Below are positions 1 through 7,484 of a DNA stretch of 13,299 nt, one piece after another (position 1 is the stretch's first letter; each line of letters begins with the position of its first letter). Where the stretch lies: contig NZ_CAMLFY010000121.1 of assembly GCF_946479415.1 (NCBI RefSeq), positions 1 to 13,299 on the forward strand, in the 5' to 3' direction. Both the position numbers and the translations under genes were made by a program. This stretch comes from an uncultured Shinella sp. (GTDB taxonomy: Bacteria; Pseudomonadota; Alphaproteobacteria; Rhizobiales; Rhizobiaceae). The notes beneath the pieces were generated by a model. That model saw only the letters and a list, made by a program, of their open reading frames with translations. It was not told the DNA's origin and did no database searches.

Positions 1-1575
1 GGGATAGCAGACGCGGTCGCCGGAGCCGAAATCCTTGTGCGTGTTGAAGTCGAACATGCACCAGCCGGTGGAGCCGGAAATGTCGCTGTCGCCGGCCACG
101 GCATTGAGGATCAGAAGGTGGCGGGTAACGTGTTCTGCCTGACGCTGCTCCTGGTCGAAGCGCTTGTTCGGATACATGTGGCCGTTATATTCGGTGATCA
201 TGTAGGGGATCGGCTTGGTAATGCCGGTCGTTTCCACCCGGTCACGCAGCACGACGCGGCCGCGATTGTTGCCGGGCATTTCCTCCTGGCCCAGGATGAA
301 GTCGTTCATCGTGTAGACGTCTTCGAGCATCTCCGAATTGGTGATGAAGCGCACGCCGCCGGTCTGGCGCGTCGGGTCGAGCTCACGGGCGAGGCGGTTC
401 GTCTCGGCGTAGAAAGCGTGGTTGTCCTGGCTCTCGTTGATGCGCACGCCCCAGATGATGATCGACGGATGGTTCCAGTCGCGCTCGATCATGCGTCGGA
501 CGTTTTCGATAGATTCCTGCTGCCAGGTCTCGCCGCCGATATGCTGCCAGCCGGGAATTTCCTCGAAGCAGAGCAGGCCGATCTCGTCGCAGCGCTCGAT
601 GAACCATTTCGACTGCGGATAGTGCGAGGTACGCACGATGTTGCAGGCGAGGTCGTATTTCAGGATGTCGGCATCCTTCTCCTGCGCGCGCCGGCCCATG
701 GCATAGCCGGTATGCGGCCAGGCCTGGTGACGGTTGAGGCCGCGCAGCTTCAGCGGCCGGCCGTTGAGGAGGAACCCATCAGGCGTGAATTGCGCGGTGC
801 GGAAGCCGAAGCGCTGCGTCAGCAGGTCCTCGCCGCCATTGGTCGTGAGCTTCAGCGACAGCGCATAGAGGACAGGATTGTCGATATCCCAGAGGTCCAG
901 GCCGGTGAGGCCCGAGAAGGTCAGCGTTGCCTCGTTGCCATCAATGGCAACAGAGGTGGCCGCGACATCGCCGCCGCCCTTGCGGCGGATCTTGGCGTCG
1001 AGCGTGCCGGACACGGCAAGGCTCTGCGGATTGGCGAGGAAGACGCGGGCGGTGACGGTCTTTGCGTCGGCCAGCGCATCCGGCGTTTCGATCTTCACAT
1101 TGGCGATGGAGACGGGGCTCGTCACTTTCAGCCAGACGTCGCGATAGATACCGGCATAGCAGAGATAGTCGATCTGGCCGCCGAAGGGCGGGATCTCAGG
1201 GTTTTCCGAGCCGTCAATCTTCACGGTGATCAGGTTTTCACCTTGCTTCAGATGCGGCGTCAGCCGCGCCGTGAAGGGGGTGTAGCCGTCCTTGTGGGCG
1301 ATGATTTCCTTGCCGTTCAGATAGACCACGCTGTCGGCCATGGCGGCATCGAAGACCAGCGAGACTTCCCGGCCCTCGAAATCCGCCCGCCAGTCGAGCA
1401 CCTTCTGATAGGTGAAGGGCTTCTGGTACTCCGTCTCGTCGAAATAGTTGTAGGGCAGTTCGACCGCGCTGTGCGGCAGGCGCACGGTCTCGCCCTCCTG
1501 CACCACGCCTGCGCGGGCAGCGTCGAAACCGTGGCGGAAGAGCCAGTTGCCATTGAAGTTTTCAGTGATGCGCAT
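1..1575 (-). CDS. lacZ: GH2 beta-galactosidase (lacZ-like), 3' end cut by window edge
   Basis: Glycoside hydrolase family 2 enzyme, most likely hydrolysing a beta-galactoside in the cytoplasm. 525 codons are visible and the frame runs off the left edge, so the C-terminus is missing. The order is an N-terminal jelly-roll sugar-binding domain (about 1-165), an immunoglobulin-like domain (about 165-265, ending at FGFRT), and the start of the TIM barrel (LLNGRPLKLRGLNRH onward). Catalytic residues are readable: acid/base E381 in WGVRINES and nucleophile E462 in MITEYNGH. Their 81-residue spacing lies between those of E. coli LacZ and beta-glucuronidase. The start at 1575 is preceded by AGGAA, which overlaps the TAG stop of the upstream permease with a 10-nt gap, suggesting coupled translation. 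It is the last visible gene of a binding-protein/permease operon, which favours galactosidase. Beta-glucuronidase or another GH2 specificity cannot be excluded. Confidence 0.92.
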   Translation of the reverse strand, partial: MRITENFNGNWLFRHGFDAARAGVVQEGETVRLPHSAVELPYNYFDETEYQKPFTYQKVLDWRADFEGREVSLVFDAAMADSVVYLNGKEIIAHKDGYTPFTARLTPHLKQGENLITVKIDGSENPEIPPFGGQIDYLCYAGIYRDVWLKVTSPVSIANVKIETPDALADAKTVTARVFLANPQSLAVSGTLDAKIRRKGGGDVAATSVAIDGNEATLTFSGLTGLDLWDIDNPVLYALSLKLTTNGGEDLLTQRFGFRTAQFTPDGFLLNGRPLKLRGLNRHQAWPHTGYAMGRRAQEKDADILKYDLACNIVRTSHYPQSKWFIERCDEIGLLCFEEIPGWQHIGGETWQQESIENVRRMIERDWNHPSIIIWGVRINESQDNHAFYAETNRLARELDPTRQTGGVRFITNSEMLEDVYTMNDFILGQEEMPGNNRGRVVLRDRVETTGITKPIPYMITEYNGHMYPNKRFDQEQRQAEHVTRHLLILNAVAGDSDISGSTGWCMFDFNTHKDFGSGDRVCYP

Positions 1576-1585
1576 GGGGGTATTC

Positions 1586-2401
1586 CTATTTGACCGAGCC
1601 GAGCATGCCCTGCACGAACTGGCGCTGCATGACGAAGAAGACGAAGAGGGTGGGGAGGGTGGCGAGGATCGTGCCGATCATGACCACGCCGTAATCGGGG
1701 TAGTAGGCCGAGGCGAGCGAGGAGACGACGAGGGTGATCGTCTTGGTCTCATTCGACTGGAGAACGATGAGCGGCCAGAGATAGTTGTTCCAGTTCGTCA
1801 TGAAGACGATGACGAAGGCGGCCGCATAGGTGGACCGCATCACCGGCATGTAGATGTAGAAGAAGATCTGCCATTCCTTCAGCCCGTCCACCTTGGCGGC
1901 GTCGCGCAGCTCCGTCGGGAAGGCTTTCGTCGACTGGCGGAAGTAGAAGATGATGAAGGCCGACGCGATGGTGGGCAGCATGATCGCGATATGCGTGTTG
2001 ATGAGCCCGGTCTTCGCCATCATCATGAACAACGGGATCATCAGCGCGCCGAAGGGGATCATCAGCGTCAGGAGCACCAGCGAATAGACGCGCTCGCGCG
2101 CCTTCGACTTGAACATCTCGAAGCCGTAGCCGGCGAGCGACGAGACGACGATGGTGAGCACGGTGGCGAGCACCGCGACCTTGGTCGAGTTCCAGAACAC
2201 CAGGGGCACGTCGACCTGCGTGAAGAAGTTCGTCACGTTGGTGGTAAAAGCCTCGCCGAAGCTCGATTTGCCGCCAATGATGTCGATCGACCTGTTCGTC
2301 GCGCTGATCATCATCCAGAAGAACGGGAAGATCGAAAAGAAGGCGGCAAGGCCGAGAAAGGCATATTGCAGCGCCGTGCCCAGGATGCGCGAGGCGTTCA
2401 T
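1586..2401 (-). CDS. lacG: ABC sugar transporter permease, MalG/LacG type
   Basis: Inner-membrane permease of a carbohydrate-uptake ABC transporter (CUT1 type), 271 aa, the usual MalG-class length. Six hydrophobic segments are visible at about 11-31, 72-92, 104-127, 136-155, 191-213 and 238-258. The cytoplasmic EAA loop that docks the ATPase is at 164-189 (ELRDAAKVDG...YMPVMR), with the conserved Gly at 173. Its ATG overlaps the stop of the upstream permease (ATGA at 2398-2401), so the two are translationally coupled, as expected for a heterodimeric pair. The lacG name rests on gene order (binding protein, permease, permease, GH2 galactosidase), as in the Agrobacterium lac operon. The family assignment is firm; the lactose specificity is inferred. 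Confidence 0.93.
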   Translation of the reverse strand: MNASRILGTALQYAFLGLAAFFSIFPFFWMMISATNRSIDIIGGKSSFGEAFTTNVTNFFTQVDVPLVFWNSTKVAVLATVLTIVVSSLAGYGFEMFKSKARERVYSLVLLTLMIPFGALMIPLFMMMAKTGLINTHIAIMLPTIASAFIIFYFRQSTKAFPTELRDAAKVDGLKEWQIFFYIYMPVMRSTYAAAFVIVFMTNWNNYLWPLIVLQSNETKTITLVVSSLASAYYPDYGVVMIGTILATLPTLFVFFVMQRQFVQGMLGSVK

Positions 2402-3294
2402 GACCGGTCCCTCGCGGCATAGAACTGGAGGAAGGAGAACAGCGCCACCATGATGACGATCACGTAGGAGATCGTCGCCGCGTAGCCGAAGCTCGGCATG
2501 AATCGGAAGGTGAGGTTGTAGATATAGAGCGACAGCGTGATGGTCGAATTGGCCGGGCCGCCCTTGCCTTCGGTCAGGTTGTAGACCTCGTCGAACAGCT
2601 GGATCGTGCCGATGGTCGAAATGATCGTCGTAAAGAGGATCACCGGTTTCAGCATCGGCACGGTGATGTAGAAGAACCGCGCCCAGGCCGGCACGCCATC
2701 GATCTTCGCGGCTTCATAGATCGACTTGTCGATGTTTTGCAGGGCGGCGAGATAGAAGATCATGTTGTAGCCGGTCCAGCGCCAGGTGATGGCGAGGATG
2801 ACCAGCACTTTCGCCCAGAAGGGCTCCGTCAGCCAGCCGATCGGCGAGCCGATCAGGCCGAGCGCCATCAGCGCCTGGTTCACCACGCCATCGACGGAGA
2901 ACATGCTTTTGAACAGGACGGAATAGGCGACCAGCGAGGCGACGCAGGGCAGGAAGATCGCGGTGCGGAAGAAGCCGATGAACTTCAGCTTGTCGTTGTT
3001 GAGCACGGCCGCCAGCATCAGCGCCAGCAGGATCATGATCGGCACCTGCACGACGAAGAAGGTCACGGTGTTGGTCAGCGCCTGAATGAAGACCGGATCG
3101 TTCCAGAGGCGGACGACGTTTCCGAAGCCCGCGAACTTCATCATCATGCCCTTGCCGGAGAAGAAGGACAGATAGAGCGAGCGGAAGATCGGATAGACGA
3201 GGAAGACGCCGATCAGCAGGACGGACGGGGCGATGAACAGCCAGCCGTTCAGATCGTGATAGCGCTTCAATCCGCCTGTTTTGCCGGCAGCCAT
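2398..3294 (-). CDS. lacF: ABC sugar transporter permease, MalF/LacF type
   Basis: Inner-membrane permease partner of the downstream MalG-type subunit, 298 aa. The first membrane helix is at about 19-42, after a short basic cytoplasmic N-terminus, with further hydrophobic stretches at about 75-97, 108-130, 161-184, 217-232 and 270-292. The EAA loop is at 194-217 (EAAKIDGVPAWARFFYI followed by TVPMLKP). There is no large periplasmic P2 insertion of the E. coli MalF kind, as is normal for CUT1 permeases outside enterics. The start at 3294 has GAAGG about 6 nt upstream. It lies 98 nt downstream of the binding-protein gene, and that gap holds stable hairpins that probably lower permease expression relative to the binding protein. 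Confidence 0.93.
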   Translation of the reverse strand: MAAGKTGGLKRYHDLNGWLFIAPSVLLIGVFLVYPIFRSLYLSFFSGKGMMMKFAGFGNVVRLWNDPVFIQALTNTVTFFVVQVPIMILLALMLAAVLNNDKLKFIGFFRTAIFLPCVASLVAYSVLFKSMFSVDGVVNQALMALGLIGSPIGWLTEPFWAKVLVILAITWRWTGYNMIFYLAALQNIDKSIYEAAKIDGVPAWARFFYITVPMLKPVILFTTIISTIGTIQLFDEVYNLTEGKGGPANSTITLSLYIYNLTFRFMPSFGYAATISYVIVIMVALFSFLQFYAARDRS

Positions 3295-3322
3295 GGGACG
3301 ACCTTCAATGCAAGGAACAAGG

Positions 3323-3389
3323 GCCGGACCTCCCGCCCGAGGGCAAGAAGGGTCCGGCAGTGGGGCGGGCGCAAGCGCCCGCCGGGAGG
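3323..3389 (-). promoter_or_regulatory. Hairpins in binding-protein/permease intergenic gap
   Basis: Two perfect inverted repeats lie between the lacE-like stop and the lacF-like start. Reading from lacE, the first is 3364-3371 with 3376-3383 (8 bp GC-only stem, 4-nt loop), about 9 nt after the stop. The second is 3323-3330 with 3351-3358 (GCCGGACC/GGTCCGGC, 8 bp, 20-nt loop). Alternative pairings also exist: 3329-3335 with 3383-3389, and 3332-3338 with 3363-3369, which cannot form together with the second hairpin. Neither hairpin is followed by a T-run, so a full terminator is unlikely. A 3' mRNA-stabilising or partial-attenuation role, common after binding-protein genes, is the inference. 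Confidence 0.55.
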
Positions 3390-3392
3390 ATC

Positions 3393-4658
3393 TTACTGGA
3401 TCTGGCCCTGTGCCTGGCTGTCGATCGCCTTCAGGACGTCATCGACATTGGCGCCCTGGCCGAGTGACGGCAGGTGTGCCGTGACTGCGGTGTCCACTTC
3501 ATTGGTGAAGACGCCATAGTTGACGGCCGGAACCTTTGCGAGCCAGTCGGAGAAGTTCTGCCAGACCTTTTCGCCGCCGAAGAATGCGTCTGCCTCGGAA
3601 TAGGCCGCTCCCGTGCGGGCGGCGAGCAGCGAACCGACGGCACCACGGTCCGCCAGGATCTTCTGGTAGAAGTCGACGTCCTTGGCATAGACCTCGTTGA
3701 GGAAGTCGATCGCCTCGTCCTTCTCGGCCGAGCCTGCCGTCACGTACCAGCTGGAGCCGCCGAGGTTGGAGGCGTGGGTTGCGCCCTCGACATTCAGCTT
3801 CGGAATGGGGGCCACGCCCCACTTGCCGCTCTGGTCGGCCTGCGCCTTGACGGTGCCGGTGATCCACACACCCGTCGTGACGGTCGCGACATCGCCCGAG
3901 GTGAAGGTGTTGACCCATTCCGTCCAGCCGGCGGCCGGCTTGTGGATGTTGGCCTGCAAAATCTTCTGCTCGGTTTCGAGCGCGGCCTTCAGTGCGGCAT
4001 TGTCGGCGATCGAGAGGTTGCCGTCCTTGTCGAAGTACCAGCCGCCGGCCGATTGCATCAGGATGCGGATGAAGCCGGCATCGTTGACGTCGAGGCCGAG
4101 CATCTTCTTGCCGGTCTTGGCTTCCACGGCCTTGCCGATCTCGATGAAGCGGTCCCAGGTCAGGTCCTGCATGTCCTCCGGCTTGAAGCCGGCCTGTTCG
4201 AGATAGTCCTTGCGGTAGTAAAGGCCGGTGACGCCGGAATCGAAGGGCATGCCGTAGACGGTGCCGTCCACCGTCATCAGCTCGACCTTGTAGGGTGCGA
4301 AACCGGAGAAATCGATCTTGCTCGACAGTTCGGCGAAGGCGCCGGGGAAGGACTGGAGGTATTTCTGTGCGCCGTAATCCTCGATCAGCACGATATCCGG
4401 CAGCGCGTCCGTGGTGCCGGACGACAGGCCCGTCTGGAGCTTCTGCTCGACGTCGGCCTTGGCGAAATCGACGATGTTGAAGGTCGTTTCCGGGTGCTTC
4501 GCCGTGTAGCGCGCCGCGGCTTCCTTCATGATGGCGACGTTGAAGTTCGGGTCCCAGCACCAGACGGTGACTTCGCCGGCAAAGGCGGCCGTGGATGCCA
4601 AGAGGCTCGCACCGGCAAACAGGCCGGCGGCAAGGCGCGACAGAATCATCTTGTTCAT
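3393..4658 (-). CDS. lacE: ABC sugar-binding protein (family 1 solute-binding, LacE-like)
   Basis: Periplasmic solute-binding protein of a carbohydrate ABC importer, 421 aa, which is typical for family 1 binding proteins. It has a clear Sec signal peptide: MNK start, hydrophobic core about 8-24, and cleavage predicted after AFA at residue 27, leaving GEVTVWCWDPNFN as the mature N-terminus. There is no lipobox. The features FDSGVTGLYYRKDYL (contact region), GVWITGTVKAQ and NLGGSSWYV are typical of sugar-binding family members. The start at 4658 has a strong GGAGGA Shine-Dalgarno. It is the first gene of the transport operon, 134 nt downstream of the LacI-type regulator, with an operator-like palindrome between them. 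Which sugar it binds cannot be told from sequence; galactosides are inferred from the linked GH2 gene. Confidence 0.93.
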   Translation of the reverse strand: MNKMILSRLAAGLFAGASLLASTAAFAGEVTVWCWDPNFNVAIMKEAAARYTAKHPETTFNIVDFAKADVEQKLQTGLSSGTTDALPDIVLIEDYGAQKYLQSFPGAFAELSSKIDFSGFAPYKVELMTVDGTVYGMPFDSGVTGLYYRKDYLEQAGFKPEDMQDLTWDRFIEIGKAVEAKTGKKMLGLDVNDAGFIRILMQSAGGWYFDKDGNLSIADNAALKAALETEQKILQANIHKPAAGWTEWVNTFTSGDVATVTTGVWITGTVKAQADQSGKWGVAPIPKLNVEGATHASNLGGSSWYVTAGSAEKDEAIDFLNEVYAKDVDFYQKILADRGAVGSLLAARTGAAYSEADAFFGGEKVWQNFSDWLAKVPAVNYGVFTNEVDTAVTAHLPSLGQGANVDDVLKAIDSQAQGQIQ

Positions 4659-4715
4659 CGTTTCCTCCCAAGAAACCTATGCGGCAGGGGTCTCCTCTCC
4701 TGCCGTCGGAGGGAA

Positions 4716-4743
4716 GATTTACCGAATTTCAGGAAACGCGCAA
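4716..4743 (-). promoter_or_regulatory. Possible lacE operon promoter
   Basis: On the minus strand TTGCGC (4743-4738) and TAAATC (4721-4716) are separated by 16 nt and could be a -35/-10 pair. The start codon is about 58 nt downstream of the -10. The match to consensus is modest. The untranslated leader also contains a 6-bp inverted repeat, GGCAGG (4683-4688) with CCTGCC (4699-4704), just before the Shine-Dalgarno. Confidence 0.3.
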
Positions 4744-4752
4744 GGAAAATTT

Positions 4753-4766
4753 AGTAAATATTTATT
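4753..4766. promoter_or_regulatory. Operator for the LacI-family regulator (lacE side)
   Basis: AGTAAATATTTATT is an inverted repeat of AGTAAA and TTTACT with one mismatch. The same palindrome, perfect, occurs upstream of the regulator gene at 5904-5917. Sharing of one palindrome between a LacI-type gene and the adjacent transport operon is the usual arrangement for local sugar regulators. The AT-rich centre lacks the central CG that many LacI-family operators carry, so binding by this particular protein is inferred. Confidence 0.6.
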
Positions 4767-4792
4767 GCGCCTGCGAAGGCATTTTAAAAGTA

Positions 4793-5839
4793 CTACAAAT
4801 CCAATGGCTTGCGGCAGCTGTCGCGCCAGATCAGCTCGGTGGCGATGCGCACCTGCTTGCCATAGCTGCGCCCGGAAAGGCGCTCGAGCAGGAGATCGAC
4901 CGCCGTCTCGCCGATATGCTCGCCGTGAATGCGCACGGTGGTGAGCGGCGGGGTTAGGAACTGCGCGACGGGGATGTCGTTGAAGGAGATGACGGCAATA
5001 TCTCTTGGGATGGAGAGGCCGGCTTCCTGTAGCGCCCGATAGGCGCCGATCGCCATGTTGTCGTTCGAGGTGACGATGACGTCGGGCCGTTCCGCCAGCG
5101 CGAGAAGATCCCGGGCGAGGCGGTAGCCGGTGTCGAGCCGCAGGCTCTGGCCATTGGAACAGTCGGCGAGCACCAGAAGGTCCGGATCGAAGGTGCCGTT
5201 TTTCTTCTGCCAGTCGATGAAGGCGACGCAGCGTTTTTCCGCGAAATGCTGCACGCTGCCGTTCAGGCTCTCATGGCTGCCGATAAAGCCGACACGCTTG
5301 TAGCCGCTGGATTTCAGGGAATCGAGGATCTTTTGCGTGGCAAGCCCGACATCGGAGAAGACGCTGTCGAGGTGGTCGCTCTTGGGGTCGAAATCGGCGA
5401 AGACGACGTGGCGGGCATGCTGCCTGAGCCAGGCGATTTCATGATCGGAATGTTTGCCGATGACGATGACCCCGGAAGCGCTTTCGAGCAGCGAAGCCTC
5501 CGGCAAATCGTCGGAATGGAAGACCTTCACGATCTCCGTCTTGAGATCACGGCAGCGCGTTTCGATGCCGAGTCGCACGCCGACATAATAGGGGTCGGAG
5601 ATTTCGTCCGACGGCTCCAGGAAATGCACGATGACGAGCTTGGTGAGCAGGCTCGGCGCGACAGGGCCGTTCGCCTTGTTGCGGTTGCGCGGTGTCTCGT
5701 AGTTAAGTGCCTCGGCCGTCTCGATGATCGCCTGCCGCTTGACGGGCGAAATCGACAAAGCCGGGTCGTAGTTCAAAACGCGCGAGACCGTGGCGGAGGA
5801 GACTCCGACGGCCTTGGCGATTTCCTTGATCGTCACCAT
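4793..5839 (-). CDS. LacI/GalR-family transcriptional regulator of the sugar operon
   Basis: DNA-binding regulator of 348 aa, the standard LacI-family length. The N-terminus is a classic LacI helix-turn-helix (MVTIKEIAKAVGVSSATVSR, then VLN) starting at residue 1, which fixes the start at 5839 even though the Shine-Dalgarno is weak. Residues about 20-60 form the hinge-helix region (ISPVKRQAIIETAEALNYE), and about 65-340 form the periplasmic-binding-protein-like effector domain, with the family hallmarks VTSNDNMAIGAYRAL and ISFNDIPVAQFLTPPLTTVR. It sits directly upstream of, and on the same strand as, the lacEFGZ-like operon. Two matching palindromes (5904-5917 and 4753-4766) suggest it controls itself and that operon, probably as a sugar-released repressor. 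It may be the lacR equivalent, but the effector is unknown. Confidence 0.94.
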   Translation of the reverse strand: MVTIKEIAKAVGVSSATVSRVLNYDPALSISPVKRQAIIETAEALNYETPRNRNKANGPVAPSLLTKLVIVHFLEPSDEISDPYYVGVRLGIETRCRDLKTEIVKVFHSDDLPEASLLESASGVIVIGKHSDHEIAWLRQHARHVVFADFDPKSDHLDSVFSDVGLATQKILDSLKSSGYKRVGFIGSHESLNGSVQHFAEKRCVAFIDWQKKNGTFDPDLLVLADCSNGQSLRLDTGYRLARDLLALAERPDVIVTSNDNMAIGAYRALQEAGLSIPRDIAVISFNDIPVAQFLTPPLTTVRIHGEHIGETAVDLLLERLSGRSYGKQVRIATELIWRDSCRKPLDL

Positions 5840-5866
5840 CCCGACATTCCGTTGCTTGCTCGCCGG

Positions 5867-5895
5867 AGTATGGCACGGATCTGGGAAAATCGAAA
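5867..5895 (-). promoter_or_regulatory. Probable promoter of the LacI-family regulator
   Basis: On the minus strand TTTCGA (5895-5890) and CATACT (5872-5867) are separated by exactly 17 nt, giving a leader of roughly 20-25 nt before the ATG at 5839. The operator-like palindrome at 5904-5917 lies just upstream of the -35. Confidence 0.4.
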
Positions 5896-5903
5896 TCGCT
5901 TTC

Positions 5904-5917
5904 AGTAAATTTTTACT
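5904..5917. promoter_or_regulatory. Operator for the LacI-family regulator (own promoter)
   Basis: AGTAAATTTTTACT has perfect AGTAAA/TTTACT arms around a TT centre, and matches the palindrome before the binding-protein gene at 12 of 14 positions. It lies about 65 nt upstream of the regulator's start codon, consistent with autoregulation. The rest of the 249-nt gap between this regulator and the next gene (5840-6088) shows no further gene. It does hold several scattered GGTAAA half-site-like words (about 5993, 6053 and 6065). Confidence 0.6.
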
Positions 5918-6088
5918 TCGGCGTGACGTGCGAAAAACCCGCCCGAACGGCGATAACGGCGTGAATGCCGTATGTTGCCGGTATAACGAAGCGGTAAAAT
6001 CTTCTCAAGACCGGCAAAAGATCGACGCGGGAATGGCCAAACGGCCGCCGATGGTAAAAAGCGTTGGTAAAGATGCCCGGCGGCGCGC

Positions 6089-6781
6089 TTAGAGAACGGT
6101 GACCGAGATTGTCCCGAGCCCGTCGATTTCACCGCGCATCACATCGCCCCTCTGCACGGCGCCGACGCCGGCCGGCGTGCCGGAGAAGATCAGGTCGCCG
6201 GGTTGCAGCGTGAAGAGGCGGGAGAGATAGGCGATCATCTCCGGCACCTTCCAGATCATCTGGTTGAGATTGCCGTCCTGACGTACCGCACCGTTGATCG
6301 AGAGCCGGATCGCGCCTTCGGTGAGAGGGCCGATATCGCCTGCGGCATGCAGCGGACCGCAGGGCGCGGACTTTTCGAAGGCCTTGGCAACCTCCCAGGG
6401 GCGGCCGTGTTTCTTCGCTTCCGCCTGTAGATCGCGCCGCGTCATGTCGAGGCCGATGGCGTAGCCGAAGACGCAGTCGAGCGCCTTTTCGACCGGGATG
6501 TCGCTGCCGCCGCTTTTCAGGGCGACGACCAGCTCGATTTCGTGATGCACGTCCGTGCTTGCCGGGGGATAGGGAAAGCCATCGGCGGGCGCCACCACTG
6601 TGTCGGGGTTCTTCTGGAAGAAGAACGGCGGTTCCTTGTTCGGGTCATGGCCCATCTCGATGGCGTGGTCGGCGAAGTTGCGGCCGACGCAATAGATGCG
6701 ATGCACGGGGAAAAGCGCCGTGCTGCCCTCAACCGGCAGGGTGGGCATGGCGGCGGGGGTGAAGGCATAGGCTTGGGTCAT
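6089..6781 (-). CDS. Fumarylacetoacetate hydrolase (FAH) family protein
   Basis: Metal-dependent enzyme of the FAH superfamily, 230 aa, a single FAH domain. Members cleave or decarboxylate acyl-pyruvates and 2-oxo-dienoates at the end of aromatic ring-cleavage pathways. Visible hallmarks are YCVGRNFADHAIEMG (30-44), PPFFFQKNPDTVV (51-63), probable metal ligands E81 and E83 in HHEIELV and D112 in GLDMTRRDLQ, K133, and the C-terminal GDLIFSGTPAGVG. The overall pattern resembles fumarylpyruvate hydrolases (NagK/FAHD1-like) more than a two-domain HpaG, but in an hpa-like neighbourhood a role on a homoprotocatechuate-derived intermediate is possible. The start at 6781 was chosen because the family similarity begins there. 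A longer reading to 7024 would run into the divergent hpaR-like gene. The Shine-Dalgarno is weak. Confidence 0.88.
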   Translation of the reverse strand: MTQAYAFTPAAMPTLPVEGSTALFPVHRIYCVGRNFADHAIEMGHDPNKEPPFFFQKNPDTVVAPADGFPYPPASTDVHHEIELVVALKSGGSDIPVEKALDCVFGYAIGLDMTRRDLQAEAKKHGRPWEVAKAFEKSAPCGPLHAAGDIGPLTEGAIRLSINGAVRQDGNLNQMIWKVPEMIAYLSRLFTLQPGDLIFSGTPAGVGAVQRGDVMRGEIDGLGTISVTVL

Positions 6782-6911
6782 GGCGGCTGCACTTTCGAGA
6801 GGCTGATTTGCGGCGGACCGTAGCATGGCGCCCGGCGGCAATCGACCCGTTCTTCTTGCCCTATACTGGCTTGCGATTGCGCGAACTCTAAAAATCGCGG
6901 ATAGAGGCAGA

Positions 6912-7412
6912 ATGACGAAGGATGCCTCAGTGGACATGACCAACCCCAACACGACGGACAAACCGCGGCGCGAACGCCGGCGGTCGCTGGCAATCGGCCT
7001 TCTCAAGGCGCGCGAAGCCGTCATGAGCCATTTCCGGCCGATTCTCGCCGATCACGACGTGACCGAGCAGCAATGGCGCGTGTTACGCACGCTGTCGGAT
7101 GCCGGCCTGCTCGATGCGACTGAGGTGGCGGAGAAGGCCTTCATCCTGGCGCCGAGCCTCACCCGCATGCTGCGCTCGCTCGAAGAGCGTGGCTTTATCA
7201 GCCGCCACAAGGACAAGGCCGACGGGCGCCGCGTGCTGCTCAGGCTCGAGCCGGCGGGGCAGGCTGTCATCGACGAGGTGATGCCGGATTCGCGCCGCGT
7301 CTATGCGGATCTCGATGCCCGCTTCGGCGGCGAGCGGGTCGAGCAGTTGCTCGACATGCTGGAAGAGCTGGCTGCCCTCAAGCTCGAGGGCAAGGCGGGC
7401 GGCGAGGAATAA
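6912..7412 (+). CDS. hpaR: MarR-family regulator, HpaR-like
   Basis: MarR-type winged-helix regulator of 166 aa. Residues about 25-155 follow HpaR, the repressor of homoprotocatechuate degradation in E. coli: SLAIGLLKAREAVMSHFRP, TEQQWRVLRTL, ILAPSLTRMLRSLEERG, and the wing DKADGRRVLLRL at 101-112. The first ~24 residues are an extra basic, low-complexity N-terminus compared with the enteric protein. The ATG at 6912 is preceded by GAGG at 6904-6907. A second in-frame ATG at 6936 has a poorer ribosome site. It is divergent from the FAH-family gene (130-nt gap) and convergent with the decarboxylase. The linked hpaD and the shared palindromes before hpaD and the decarboxylase make it the natural local regulator. 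The effector is probably an aromatic acid of the pathway, by analogy. Confidence 0.9.
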   Translation: MTKDASVDMTNPNTTDKPRRERRRSLAIGLLKAREAVMSHFRPILADHDVTEQQWRVLRTLSDAGLLDATEVAEKAFILAPSLTRMLRSLEERGFISRHKDKADGRRVLLRLEPAGQAVIDEVMPDSRRVYADLDARFGGERVEQLLDMLEELAALKLEGKAGGEE

Positions 7413-7420
7413 CCCCGCCG

Positions 7421-7483
7421 CTAGAGTTTGTCAGGGAAAAGTGGGAACCGGTTTTCCCGAAAAGACAATCGAAAACAAAGAAT
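7421..7483. repeat. Rhizobial-type mosaic intergenic repeat element
   Basis: This short intergenic block contains a 7-bp inverted repeat, GGGAAAA (7434-7440) with TTTTCCC (7452-7458), around a GGAACCGG core. It opens with CTAGAGTTTGTCAGG (7421-7435), which recurs with one change as CTAGAGTCTGTCAGG (7484-7498) at the start of the adjoining hairpin. From memory, blocks of this wording (GTGGGAACCGGTTTTCC followed by an AGAGTCTGTCAGG palindrome) recur between genes in many Rhizobiaceae as mosaic palindromic elements. Only one copy is in this window, so dispersal is not shown here. Confidence 0.55.
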
Positions 7484-7484
7484 C

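Noticed and set aside
37..1593. Long plus-strand open frame opposite the GH2 gene (518 codons)
   Set aside because: It is antisense to a clear GH2 enzyme with both catalytic residues, has no recognisable family features, and is explained by the GC-rich codon bias that removes stops from the opposite strand.
4716..4735. Second LacI operator near TTTACCGAATTTCAGGAAA
   Set aside because: It has only one half-site-like word and no matching second arm at the spacing of the two clear palindromes.
3474..4754. Long plus-strand open frame opposite the sugar-binding protein
   Set aside because: It is a shadow of a gene with a signal peptide, strong ribosome site and family motifs on the minus strand.
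5902..6132. Small minus-strand reading frame over the FAH gene end (76 codons)
   Set aside because: It overlaps the FAH coding region in another frame, has no ribosome site and has a basic, low-complexity composition typical of shadow frames.
6825..6911. N-terminal extension of the HpaR-like protein
   Set aside because: There is no family similarity and no ribosome site. GAGG before 6912 supports the shorter form.
6782..7024. N-terminal extension of the FAH-family protein to 7024
   Set aside because: The added 81 residues lack family similarity and would overlap the divergent hpaR-like gene. The ATG at 6781 fits the family length.
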